64,000 nt of DNA, from the NCBI RefSeq assembly GCF_964204865.1, contig NC_135255.1:10817135-10881134 (forward strand), read 5' to 3'. The position numbers and the translations under genes were made by a program. Below are positions 37,557 to 49,000 of the stretch, one piece after another. Positions within the stretch are counted from its first letter, which is position 1. The number at the start of each line of letters is the position of its first letter. The notes below the pieces were generated by a model. That model was not told the origin of the DNA. It did no database searches and saw only the letters and a list, made by a program, of their open reading frames with translations. This DNA comes from Styela clava. Taxonomy: Eukaryota > Chordata > Ascidiacea > Stolidobranchia > Styelidae.

Positions 37557-37985
37557 TTTTCCATGGGAATGGGACTCGCATGGGAAACGTCTTATGGGAT
37601 GGGATTTGTATTTCCCATGGAACGCAAAATCGGTATGATTTTCGGGAAAAGGATGGTGAAACATTTCGGTATGGATTTCGTGCTCATATATTTGATCATA
37701 GCCCTCTTGTTAGTTATAAAGAGCAAAATATATTCAGCATTGACAATATACTTTGCGAAGGGGCTAATGGACACATGTATAATAGTTATGTATATTATGA
37801 ATTCCGTAAATTTTGTTGTTTTGCATGTCTCTTCGTATATGTAGTCCTATTTAGTAGACTCTAAACCAAAATTTAATAATTTTTATTGAATTGTATTCTA
37901 ATGTGACTCCCATGGGATGGGATGGGACAGGCATACTTGCGATGGGATGAGAGCGGGAGAGAAAAATATGCCCCATGAACAAGCC
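37557..37985. mobile_element. Possible non-autonomous element with G-rich GGGATGGGA ends
   Basis: The left end (37557-37625) contains CCATGGGAATGGGACTCGC, ATGGGATGGGATTTG and CCCATGG. The right end (37905-37985) contains CCCATGGGATGGGATGGGAC and GATGGGATGAGAGCGGGAG. Such G-rich blocks occur nowhere else in this AT-rich window. Part of the interior (near 37680-37725) matches the right end of the TGGACACG family. Boundaries and class are uncertain. Confidence 0.4.
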
Positions 37986-39857
37986 TGGATATCAAACCAA
38001 GGTAGTCCGTACAAACAAATATTTACTGCCTGATTGACCACTCGCAACCCAACGGTGAAATAATATTGCACATGACGTCATGATTACGGTCGCAAAAACT
38101 TTGCCACAGGCACTGTAATGTTTATGTTATTATTCAACGTCCCCTTCTCACCATTTCTTATAGTTAGATATAGTATAGCATTATCATATATACTACATTG
38201 TTTATAAATAGTCGACACTTTATGAAACTTAAGCAAGATAGAGAATATAAAATCCGTGCGGATTCTGTCAAATCTTGTATATAGATGTTATGTTTTGATA
38301 TGGATTTATCAGAATGCGACAAGATTTACTATAAAAAAGCAAGATCATAACAATCTAACAAGTAATTGTGGTGTATGTTTCCAAAATGATATATTAGTAC
38401 TATCTGGCTCTAGTTTACTAATCAGATACATTTAGTTTTCTTTCGATACCATGGCGGCAGTAAAAGAAGGGGAATTGATAGCATTTCAAATACGTGTAAG
38501 CTATTTTATGAAATGTTGAATACCGAAGAAAAACAATGCGTCTAGACAAGTAAGCAAGATAAAACGATTTTTATCGACTTCTTTATACAGCTGAGGGCAC
38601 AGGGATTGTCAACATAGTAAATTGTTCAACTTCCAGTACAAAAAACTTTACTGAGAAGACTCCGCATTCGAGCTTAAATGCAGATCGATTGTGTAAAAGT
38701 TCCTTTTTATCTAGTACTTAATTTTCTTTGTGAATGTTTGAGCATTATAATACGCTTGTGACCTAATAAAAGTCTCTCGCCATGGTCTTAATTTCCTAAT
38801 TTTTGGCATGTCTTAAGTTTGGGTTACTTGTGCTAATGCTTTATCAACATTTAAACTGTACGACTTGATAAATATTTTTAGAATTGCCGCATCAATGAAA
38901 TAATCGAGATATAAGTGGGAAATAACCACACTATCGTTTACTTTATAATGTAAACTGTACGGGCTATTATGTACGATAATAAGAATATCTTAAAATGACT
39001 TTAAATTCATCAGCATGTCACTCCTTACTTATAGTATAATTCGATTTTTTTTGAAAGGAGAAGCATAATTGTTTATAGTAATTTTACGTACTTCCTTCCG
39101 GACGTGAAATTTCTTCACACTATATATCTTGCGTTTACATGCTAATTAACACACCATATGTGCTTATAACATTATGTAGTCAACGTAATGCAGAATATTC
39201 GATTACGTCATTATACTGTTAGAAAATCAGAAATTTATGTAATATAAATAGCCAATATGTCTCCAAAATTTAAAATGAACATTTTTCGGGTACAATATCA
39301 AAGTTGAAAGTAATGGTGCCGATGCGATGATTCAACAATAAGTAATAACGTTTTACATTAACCACTCTCCAATTTGTTTTAGTTTAATTCAATAGTCGGA
39401 TGCATTATGGTGATTGATCCCAAAAAGTTAGAAAACCTAGGATATATTGGTTGTGAGCAATCAGTTTATGTGACCCATTGCATTCAGCAAAAGCGTTAAT
39501 TATCGTGCTCGAGAAATAAATTATAGTTACTACTGCTATTTTCAGATGTCTTTCACGAATGCCATTATTTCTAGAAAAATTGCTTATAGATATGAATTTA
39601 TCGATGCTTCCGGGATGAATTCGGAAAATTAGTGCTTACAGTTTGAAGTAAAAACACTGATATTTTTGAATAGTCTACGCATACTGCTTATGAAGTAAAT
39701 GAACTACAAAAACATACTTTTAGCTTCTAATTTATATATTACATGCTGTCATTTGATGCGTCTGGAACGAGCTATTCGTCATTTTAATCGGTATTTATTT
39801 CCTTTTGTTATTGTCTTAAAGCAGTGAAACTAATGCCAGTGTTAGTGTTAGTCCAAT
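37986..39857. other. Intergenic region upstream of receptor 3
   Basis: AT-rich non-coding sequence with a palindromic CATGACGTCATG near 38072. No exon was recognised. The segment just upstream of 39858 should hold the promoter and leader of receptor 3. Confidence 0.35.
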
Positions 39858-42800
39858 ATGGAGAAGGTTCATGGAAAAGCGTTGTTTTTGTTTCTGTTAT
39901 GCGCTGCATATCTCGCAGAATACACATGGGCTGATAAAAAGAGTAAAGGGGTGACTTACAAGCCTTCTAAAGTTTGTGAGAAAAATCATCCATTTATGAA
40001 GAAATATCCTCAAGTCAAAAAGACATGTTGTAGTTATGTTAACGGGAAAATGTCTAACGGATGGACAGCAGCAGGATATCACCTCACTTCATATCTTTCA
40101 GATTTAGAAGCATGGAACTGTACGGAATTCTATGATGAATGTGTGTATCGACCTTATGCTTTCACAAACTTTACGAAAGCTGTTTATTCGAGGTTTTGTA
40201 ACAAAACGCAGTTCATGTCGCAATGTTTTTCGTCAATATCAAAGTTGCATCACGAAAACAATAATATTTCGTATGATATGAAATCAAGGAATATTACAGT
40301 CACAGAAGCTGACTGGATATCGCTCATTACACCGCTGAGTGATCTCAGCATTGCCGACTCCTCGTTTCAGGAGCCATGTGTACAAGTAGCAATGTACGAT
40401 ATACCCGAACGTGGACCGTATCATGAAGTTATCAATGTACTTGTTCCATTTTGTGGATTTGTTTGGTGTGGGATGGGAACGAATGTAAATGATTTTGATG
40501 GGGTATCGGATTGGACATGTCTGCCTACAAGGTAATTTTTGAACTGTATTCTATTATCATTAAGCTTCTTAAATCATTATAAAGTATGATGTGTTGTATG
40601 ATTACTATTGTATAACATTGTTGTATTTATTATTGCTTCTTCTCGTTGAACATGTTTACACTCTCGGAAGGATATTAAATTTAGCGTGTAAACGGAGACA
40701 TTCATACGCAACTCCATTTAAATCGCCGACCAGATAGGACGCCCAAATTTGATATGAAGAAAGTACAAAAGTCACTTGTATTCGTTTCACGTTTATTTTT
40801 TAATATAGCTTTAAAAACTTAATCTTCGATAAAAATTTTGAAAGTTCAAATAGATCGTAGTAATCCCTATTTCATACATGAGAGCTATGCTCAAATATAT
40901 GGACACGAAAGCCAAAACAAAGTAACATACTGTATAAGCTTTTAGTCTGTCCACGAGATCGCTGAAATGCAGTGCACGGAACCAAGACACGGTGCACGTT
41001 TTTTTTTATTGTAATGACGTAAAAGTAATAGCCCTTTAGCAAAAATACAATCTTTAACCACTGAAAATTTCAAATCAATTGTTCCAGTTTTTAATTAAAA
41101 AAGACATTTTTTCGTAACCATAGGAAGAAAAATACCAACAACCTAACAAAACGATTCATATGTACAGTTTGTGTCCAATAACCTAATGAAATTACTACTC
41201 TTACTCAGAGCTAAGTAGTGTCCAGCAGGTCACCACGCCCGGAAAGGAGAAATGCCATTCCTTCAACCATATAGCAAACATATATCACGACTCAGCTAAA
41301 AATTAAATGAGAATACGTGTTTCGTACAGCTGACATGCTGACATGACTTGTTTAACATTAATATTACGCATGCTAGGACTTAAAACTTTTTGACCTCTGT
41401 ACATATTTTTGTATCCGTAAATAGCGAAACATGAAAAATCCGTTACTTCATGTTAAGCTTAATGACGAGGTTCTATATAGGTCACGATTTTATAGTATAA
41501 AAGTTGCTTTTCCATGTTTTCATCTTGATATGAACTATGAATGGCTCAGTTATACTTGAAAACCTCCACATATTCGCCATTTTTTCTCAACATTTATGAG
41601 CTAATTTTTATTTCTACAATGGTCTTTTATATTTAGATGCAGAGTCAATATGATTATAATCGTAATAATCATCTGCGTCATGAGTGTGTTTGTGATCGTT
41701 GCAAATACTGTCGTCATTACTGTGTTCATGAAGAGCGAAAAGCTGTGGAATGGACAAGCCTTGTACAAGATTTCCATTGCCCTTGCTGATTCGCTAGTGG
41801 GCGTCGTGGTTCTGCCATCTTTTGTATCTACATTTTACTTATTTATTTGGCAAAAACATAACCATAGTGATAAGATGTGGACCATGCATTCGCATCAAAC
41901 TGATAATGCCTCAGAAGAATCTTCTGGATACCTGAATTCTGTCAGCCTCGACCGTGATTTCATTTTTAGCGACAGTGAAAGGGCTCCATTGTGGTATTTT
42001 GATTTTGTCGGGTTCTTCACCACTCTTTCTCTCAGCGTTTCAGTCTACACACTTGTGGCTGCGGCAATTGACAGATTATTGGCCATTGCAATGCCCATGA
42101 ATTATTTTAAACACAACACGAAACGAATTGCAAAGTATGTAATAATTTCTATATGGATAATAGCCGCGATATTTTCTATTATTCCTCCTATTGTTGAAGG
42201 CTTGGAGTATTCGGTTGTAGCTTCAACATTGATTTCATTATCAGGAGGCAATGCCCCAATAATATACGCTGTCATTTTTATACTACCACTTCTTACAGTT
42301 TGGGGTACTAGCATTGCATTATTTATTTCAATGAAGAAGCATGCAAAAAAAGCAAAGGAAGTGAGGAATCATAGTGCTCCAACAAACGAACTTCAAACTA
42401 AAATTGAAAAGAAATTGGCCCAAACTCTTGGATTGATGGTCGGTATTTACACCCTCAATCTCTTCCCCGCAATCGCTGTGTTAATAGCTGGTTTAATATG
42501 GTCGAATGTACATTACAATAACTTAGAAGATCTTAGTGAGGTCAGTGCATCAGCCTATATTTCACTGGAATTTTTAGCGGTGATTGTGCTCATGTCAAAT
42601 AGTTTATGGAACTGTTTTATATATAGCGTCAAAAATGAGGATTTCCGCAACGAAGCTCGCCAAGTGGTGAAGCGCTCCACTGATTTACGGAGACTATTGA
42701 CTAAGAAATTTAGAGCAAATGATACTCCAGTTGTGTATAACAACTATCGTGAACAGACAGTTGATTTTGAAACGCAATTCACAAATCCAAATGTACTTGA

Positions 42801-42903
42801 CGATAATGGTGTTACAGCGATGACCAACGATGGTGCTCTCAATGCTACAGGTTCGCCCAACATGAAAGCCAAACCAATATTTGTTAGAAGATATACTGAA
42901 TAA
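39858..42903 (+). CDS. Receptor 3: diverged member of the cysteine-rich ectodomain 7TM family (two exons)
   Basis: Predicted 646 aa. Exon 1 is 39858-40531 and exon 2 is 41637-42903. The donor CTACAAG|GTAATT and acceptor ATTTAG|A give the same phase-2 junction (PTR-CRVNM). The signal peptide is MEKVHGKALFLFLLCAAYLA. Eleven ectodomain cysteines are in the family order (VCEK, KKTCCSY, WNC, DEC, RFC, SQC, EPCVQVAMYD, VPFCGFVWCG, DWTC). Several N-glycosylation sequons are present (NCT, NFT, NKT, NIS, NIT). The 7TM part has D2.50 (SIALADSLVGVVVLP), DRL, LFP in TM6 and NSLWNCFIY. Cys3.25 and the ECL2 cysteine are absent. ECL1 is long but acidic and lacks the basic SGGRF patch of receptors 1 and 2. 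ICL3 is also different (KKHAKKAKEVRNH), so ligand, processing or coupling may differ. Confidence 0.85.
40876..41186 (-). repeat. TGGACACG-family repeat in the intron of receptor 3
   Basis: The plus strand reads GCTCAAATATATGGACACGA, AAGCC, TTAACCACTGAAAATTTC, AAATCAATTGTTCCAG, AACGATTCATATG and TTGTGTCCAATAAC, the exact inverse order of the family. It is the clearest copy with both ends (TGGACACG and TGTCCAATAAC) inside about 310 bp. Confidence 0.7.
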
Positions 42904-45900
42904 CCTTTTCATTTGCGTAGTGTAGTCATTTTTAAACATTTTTTGTTCCAATGTCGTTAATGATTGTTAAAAATGTAATTTTATGCTTTGCGAGATTCTT
43001 CGAATATTTGTACTACGTTTTCCATAACTGATATGAGGTTTCGAAGAAGAGAAAGTTAAAATAGTAATAACAAAATGAAGCTCAATGAATCCAGAATCTG
43101 CGTTCCTTAGATGATTTTATCACAAGTTGTTACTAATATTAAACATCAACTTAATGCCTCAGCATGATACGTATAAAATCCTTGTCTTATTATTGAATTA
43201 AATGATTCAATTTTCAGAAAACGTTTTCGTATTATTTGATATTGTATAATTCTAGTAGTAATGCAGATTTTGTCTTTATTAGTCAGAGAGAAGTTATGCA
43301 AATCGAGGTAAATTGATATATATTAAAAGTGCAATGTTACAAATTAGAAAGTACAAGTGTAGGAATTTGGAACTTTTTTATTGAGAGACTTCAATGTCAT
43401 CAAAACATTTGCTACCTTACGTGTCATAAAATACTTATTCTTCCACATATTCTTCCTAGACCATTCATTTTTCATTCTTATTTCAACGATTCATCAAATA
43501 CAGGCTATCAAATGCAACAAATTTTATATACGTAAATCTGAATGATTTTTCCAGAATTAGCTTTTATTATTATAAATTTATGTTGCATATAAATTATAAC
43601 TCACGTAGTTTTGTGCGTCATGGCTATAAAACCCTCCTTTTGAGGTTAGAACGTATTGTATAAGAAAAGGAATAATTCTGGGATTAGGTAATAGTTTGAT
43701 AATACTTTCTTGGAATAAATCTAGTTCCTTGTACGGATCAATTAGAAATGATTTGAAAAAGTTATAATCGAGACAATAAATAGTGTTCTGCGGTTTTATT
43801 TCCCAATGAAGTTCCGAAGTTTATTGTTGTGATAGTAAATTTGTGTAGATGACAGTCGAACCAAATAGGCCCGCATAGTCTATTTCCTATATATATTTTA
43901 GATGCGGAGAATATGGTGGTGGTGTGGTTTTTTCAACAGAGGGGAGGATTTAAAACTATAATATTTGTCCAAGGTTATAAGAGGTGAGCAATAGAGGACT
44001 TTTTACGTTTGGTCAACAACAGAAAAACCAATCAGACTGAAAAAATACTCGCCACATCCGACTATAGGGATTGAGGCCAAATGGGAACACCGTCAATATC
44101 TGTCGTTGGGAATTGTAAATATATAGTAAAAATTGTGTACGAGACAAATTATACGTATTACCTATTTTAGTGTATTTAAATCGCATATATACGATTCGTA
44201 ACCATCGGGTGTCGCTTTAATGGGCGTTTAACTTTCTTATGCCGTAATGCGGTGCTCCCAACGTGGAAGCACCTTATGAAATAGCACTATTGACGAAGAT
44301 ATTCCGGGAGAATAGTCGAAATAAACAGAAAATAATTATGCTTTTATTTTTTACATACCTACCCTTTGAGAGGATGATACCAATGAAGTTTGGATATGAC
44401 ACCGCTGATGTATTGTCGGTTTCAATATATTAAAAGCCATGTTCTCCTTATGAGAAAAACAAATTGTCCCTTACATCGCGGACTGATTCTAAACAAGGGC
44501 TGGTTGCGGAAGGCAAGTTCTTGTCAAGACGTGGACTATCTTTAATCGAGAGCGCCAAGAAGAATACGCGAGTGCTTCTTATTTACCATGCACCAGCGAA
44601 GATCGCGCCACGAAAGGGTACTGTAGCTGATTAAATTCTAAAATACATGACACGCCTCTTCGACCGCGATGAAGAAACGGGGGCACTTGAAGTACAAATG
44701 TAATCTTATTTTATCATCCTTTCCACTGACAAGCGGTGGAGTTCTCGAAATATGTGATTGATTCTCTACGGCTACGATCAAAAACTTTAACCATGGCAAA
44801 TTATTGACTCTCAATGGCATAACAATATCATTAGGAAGTTTTTTTACGTTTTTCTCAAAACTGCTAAAAATGACTCACCCAATTCGGTTATTAGCGTGAC
44901 GATTTGTAATTCAACTTTTTTGTAAAATAGATAAATGCACGTCATCAAAAAATATTATATTTTTTTGCACAATTTTGATATTTTATATTTCTGAATCCAA
45001 GTAGAGGCTTTAAGTATTTTTGGATTCGAGCCTTAGAAAATAAGTTCTTTTGAAATTGCACTCCTTAGTCGAAATCAGCACGTCAAAATTTATAAATTAA
45101 TCTTAAAAACAATTTTTCTGATTATTTCAGCATTGACGTCGTGTCAGTCATTCGCCTCAAAAATTTAGCTAAGTAATCAAGTCGTTATTTTAAACACCAG
45201 AGTTTGATTTTGTACATTATTATCATTCATATCCACATACAAAATCGACTCATTGAGCAAATGTTTCATTTGGATACTTCAAAACATCGCGAGGTTGAGT
45301 GGTGAGCAAACGCGTAGTAACATTGTCCAACAGTGTTTGTCAGTTAGGGATGTAGTTCATCATCAATTCGAAGCAGTTTCAGAAAAATACGGCTTGATTC
45401 TATTCAAAAATAAATGATAATTCAGATAACACAAGGCGATAACACTACGCAGCTGCATTGTTTCGACATATACCGAAAGCGCTAATCGGAACATTCTGAT
45501 TCTCCGTTTTGCTTTCGTGAAAACAGACTTTATCCTAAAATAAACATTCTTGCCCTGAAGCTTCTATGTTGAGATTTTATGTTTAATAAAAAGTATTTTG
45601 AATAATACGTATTTCTGTTAGTTACTTTGATAGAGATATAAACTACTTCGGAATTTGGTCTAATAGCCATAAAGAAAAGGATTTGACAGATATATATTAT
45701 CATTAATAACAGTGTAGTCGGTATTACACCAACGCCTAGTGCACCACTTCCTAATAGCAATTGACTTTTCAATGGCTGTAATATCAATCAGAGATCATAC
45801 TTTACTCAAGAGTGGGTAGGCCTAACCTTGCTTTGAGAAAACGTTCTTATAAAAAACATAACTGGCCTTAAGATATTTATTCCAATCACCAAGCAAGTAA

Positions 45901-46041
45901 ATGTTGACATTTGATTGGTTGAAATTTAAAATCAATCAATATTGTTCAATTAAAAGTTATGAACATTTATGTTATTTATGTTCATTTATGTTTCTTCATT
46001 GACCAGACTTTTGAAGTCTGAAGTGAATTTGGTTTATACGT
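42904..46041. other. Intergenic region between receptor 3 and the choline transporter, no gene seen
   Basis: Non-coding AT-rich sequence. An AATAAA on the minus strand at 45876-45881 lies about 160 bp past the transporter stop and is a candidate polyadenylation signal. Short ORFs (43329-43535, 44638-44820, 45530-45787) have no motifs. Confidence 0.4.
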
Positions 46042-49000
46042 CTAAGATGCAGATGCATACTCGTATTCTTTTTTTGCTTCTATTGTACGTCCTCCACTTG
46101 TAAACTTGCTGTGAAAGATGTCATATTTTTCTGGAATAATTCCTCGTTGGAAAATAATTTTTACTATGTAAGACAACCCATTTAATGTAGTGAGGGACAT
46201 TATCATGGAAAACGTTTTGAAAGGAAAATTATCTCCGCCGATATAGTGAATAAATGGCGCCCAGTTCAGAAGAACTTCTCCTCCTCCAGTTCTCAAAATT
46301 GCTCCTATGATTAGTCCACCAATTGATCCGTATGAATTTGGGTCAAAATATATCACGGACAGCAACTGTGTACATAAAAATACATATCATGAATTTCCGC
46401 TAAAACAATGAATTTGTAATAAACAAAGGTTAGAGATAAGTAAAGAATATTAACTCATGAACTCATATGAATAAAAAATTGTCAAACAAGAATTAAACAA
46501 TTATATCACGTTATAAAAATAAGATCAAGTCATATTAATAACAAGTTTTCTTGTAACATTTTCATTATCAAAATAGAGAATTATTATCCAATTTTCATAC
46601 ATACTATTTTTTTGTATTAACCCTTTTCAAAATGTACAATTATTTACAATGCCAAATACATTGATAAATATACTTAATATTTTACCAGAAGAATAGGAAC
46701 ATAGGCTTATTCCAAAGATGACAAATGAAGAACACTTACTACGCAATATCATGTTCACTACTCTTACTAACCTGCGGAAACAGTAGCACGTAGACGAAGT
46801 CAGAACAAAGAAACCATAAAATATATACGGATTGTATTGAAAGTGCAAGAACAGTTGCTACAATACCACAAATTACGACAGATATTCTCATTATCCATAG
46901 AAGCTCATTGTCTGATGCCTAACGAATATATTACAAAATGAAATATTGGATGATAATTAAAGTTTTTAATTCAATGCTTTCAACAGTAATAGATCAAAAT
47001 ATTGTTGTGCTATCGTTATATTACGTCAGAGTTTGGTGTCAAAGTAGTACCCCCGTAGTATGTGTAGTATGTACCAGGTTAGGGTTAGGCCATAATTTTA
47101 TTCCGATTTTCCGTAGTTTAGTTTTATTACGAGTTCGGGGACTGTTTGTGTTAGTCAAGTGAATATTCCCCCTGCCCATAGGCATCCGTCCATCCTTTTA
47201 TACAACTTGATGTTAAGTAGGCGAACAAAATTAGTTACCTCCATATTGGTACACATACTTTTGGAGCGTCGTCAAAGTTACGTTCTATTGCGTTTTGAAA
47301 GGAATTAATTTATTAAGTAGTATATATATATATGAAAAACATTACCGATTCTCTGAAAATTCCATTGTAGACATTCTTCGTAAACATACTTGCAGCAGAG
47401 AGTAGTGTGGCATCTACAGACGACATGACTGCAGCGGAAATTGCACCCAATCCTACAAATGCTATTGCTGTCGGCGTTAAATATTGTAGAACTATTGGCA
47501 GTATCATTGCAGATTGTCCAGCATCTGCTGGAGACAATCCAGTCCCATTCATGTAGTCAGTCATAGTCCAGTCTAGTAAAACGCAGAGCATAAATGTTTA
47601 GGTAAATTAAGCAAAACTTCAAATTAAATTTTTAACCTTTTTTCATAGTATAGACTTAGAAATATTTTATATTATTCTATATTTCACAATCACAATCTTA
47701 TAACAACTCATTGTCTAAGTTATGTTCTGCCATTGCATACGACAATGGGAAATTTAGTTGGATTTAAAGTGGTGATAAAAACTACTTTTATGCATGGCCT
47801 AAACGAAAAAATTATCTTCAAACTCAACATATCTCACCTTCAACTGCAAAAATATTGACAGTACTTAGATTTAATTGTTCATTCTATAATTCCGAGGAAA
47901 ACTAATCATAAAATGAAAAGATATTAAAAGATCTATTGTGGTATTATTCAACAGTAATTTCAACATGAAATTTGAGATGGACGGATATATATATTGGTTA
48001 TAAAATCGCAGTATCTTTGCAACAAACTGCTCATTCATACATATCGGTATATTTTTTGAACCTACGTAACACGGTGATGCTACAAATATATATCTGTGCG
48101 CTGGGAATAAGTAAAATAAGTATAAAATCAATTTGATCGGCGGCATTCATCTGTAACCGGGTAGCTTATCTTTCTATAGCTTACAGTCAACAAAACAAGA
48201 AGATTTTCGAAATATTTACGTCAAATAGTTTTAAAATTCTTTCAAGTAATTTGAGAATTTTTGAAAAATTTCTAGCAATGTGATATAACCAAAACAAACG
48301 TGAACAGTTAATGTAACGTACTTGTTGACTTGGCAGACGCGCCAATCAAGACAGACGGGATTGCCATCAATGCTGCACATGAACCTCCAATCAAGCAGAT
48401 CGACCTTGCACAATTTGGTGATTCAGCTGAAAGAACTCTTTGAAACATAATTTGCCAAGGTATTCCACCAAATACCTACAAGTAGAATTCAATTGTTGGA
48501 TCTCCTGAAGTATGCGCACCAAGATGGCGCACAACCTGAACTCAGGTTATGTACAAGGTTAGGGTTCAGGTTTTGCGACATCTTGGTGCGCATACTTCAG
48601 GTTTTTTTTAATGATTTCAGTTTGACTACCACCAGAAATAATTTTTTGTATTCGCAATAAAAACGTAGAATATTCATAATATTTATTCAAAATTTATAAC
48701 TTTATAATATCTATTTGTCTGATAATTACGAAACAATAATTTTAAAGCTCACCATCACTAAAATGGTATCAATCCATGATCCAGTAAATGACCATGACCA
48801 TGTTCCAAGCCACCCTCCATCACCACTGTAAGCTGTATCCGATATGCTTCCTACTGCGTCGTTGGTCAAGACAAATGGAACACTCAACCACTGTGAATAA
48901 TTGATTTATAATGTAAAACAGTAACAAAAACGAATATAATGATGCCATACTGCAATCATAAATCTCACCATTCCAACAAATAAGCTACATAACTGGACGA

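Noticed and set aside
47313-47591. Independent small membrane protein genes at 46042-46365, 47313-47591, 48906-49109 and 50336-50710
   Set aside because: They are exons of one choline transporter that join in frame in the correct order.
48000-48150. Possible additional transporter exon in the 47871-48146 ORF
   Set aside because: No transporter motif is present and exons 6 and 7 already join in the right phase without it.
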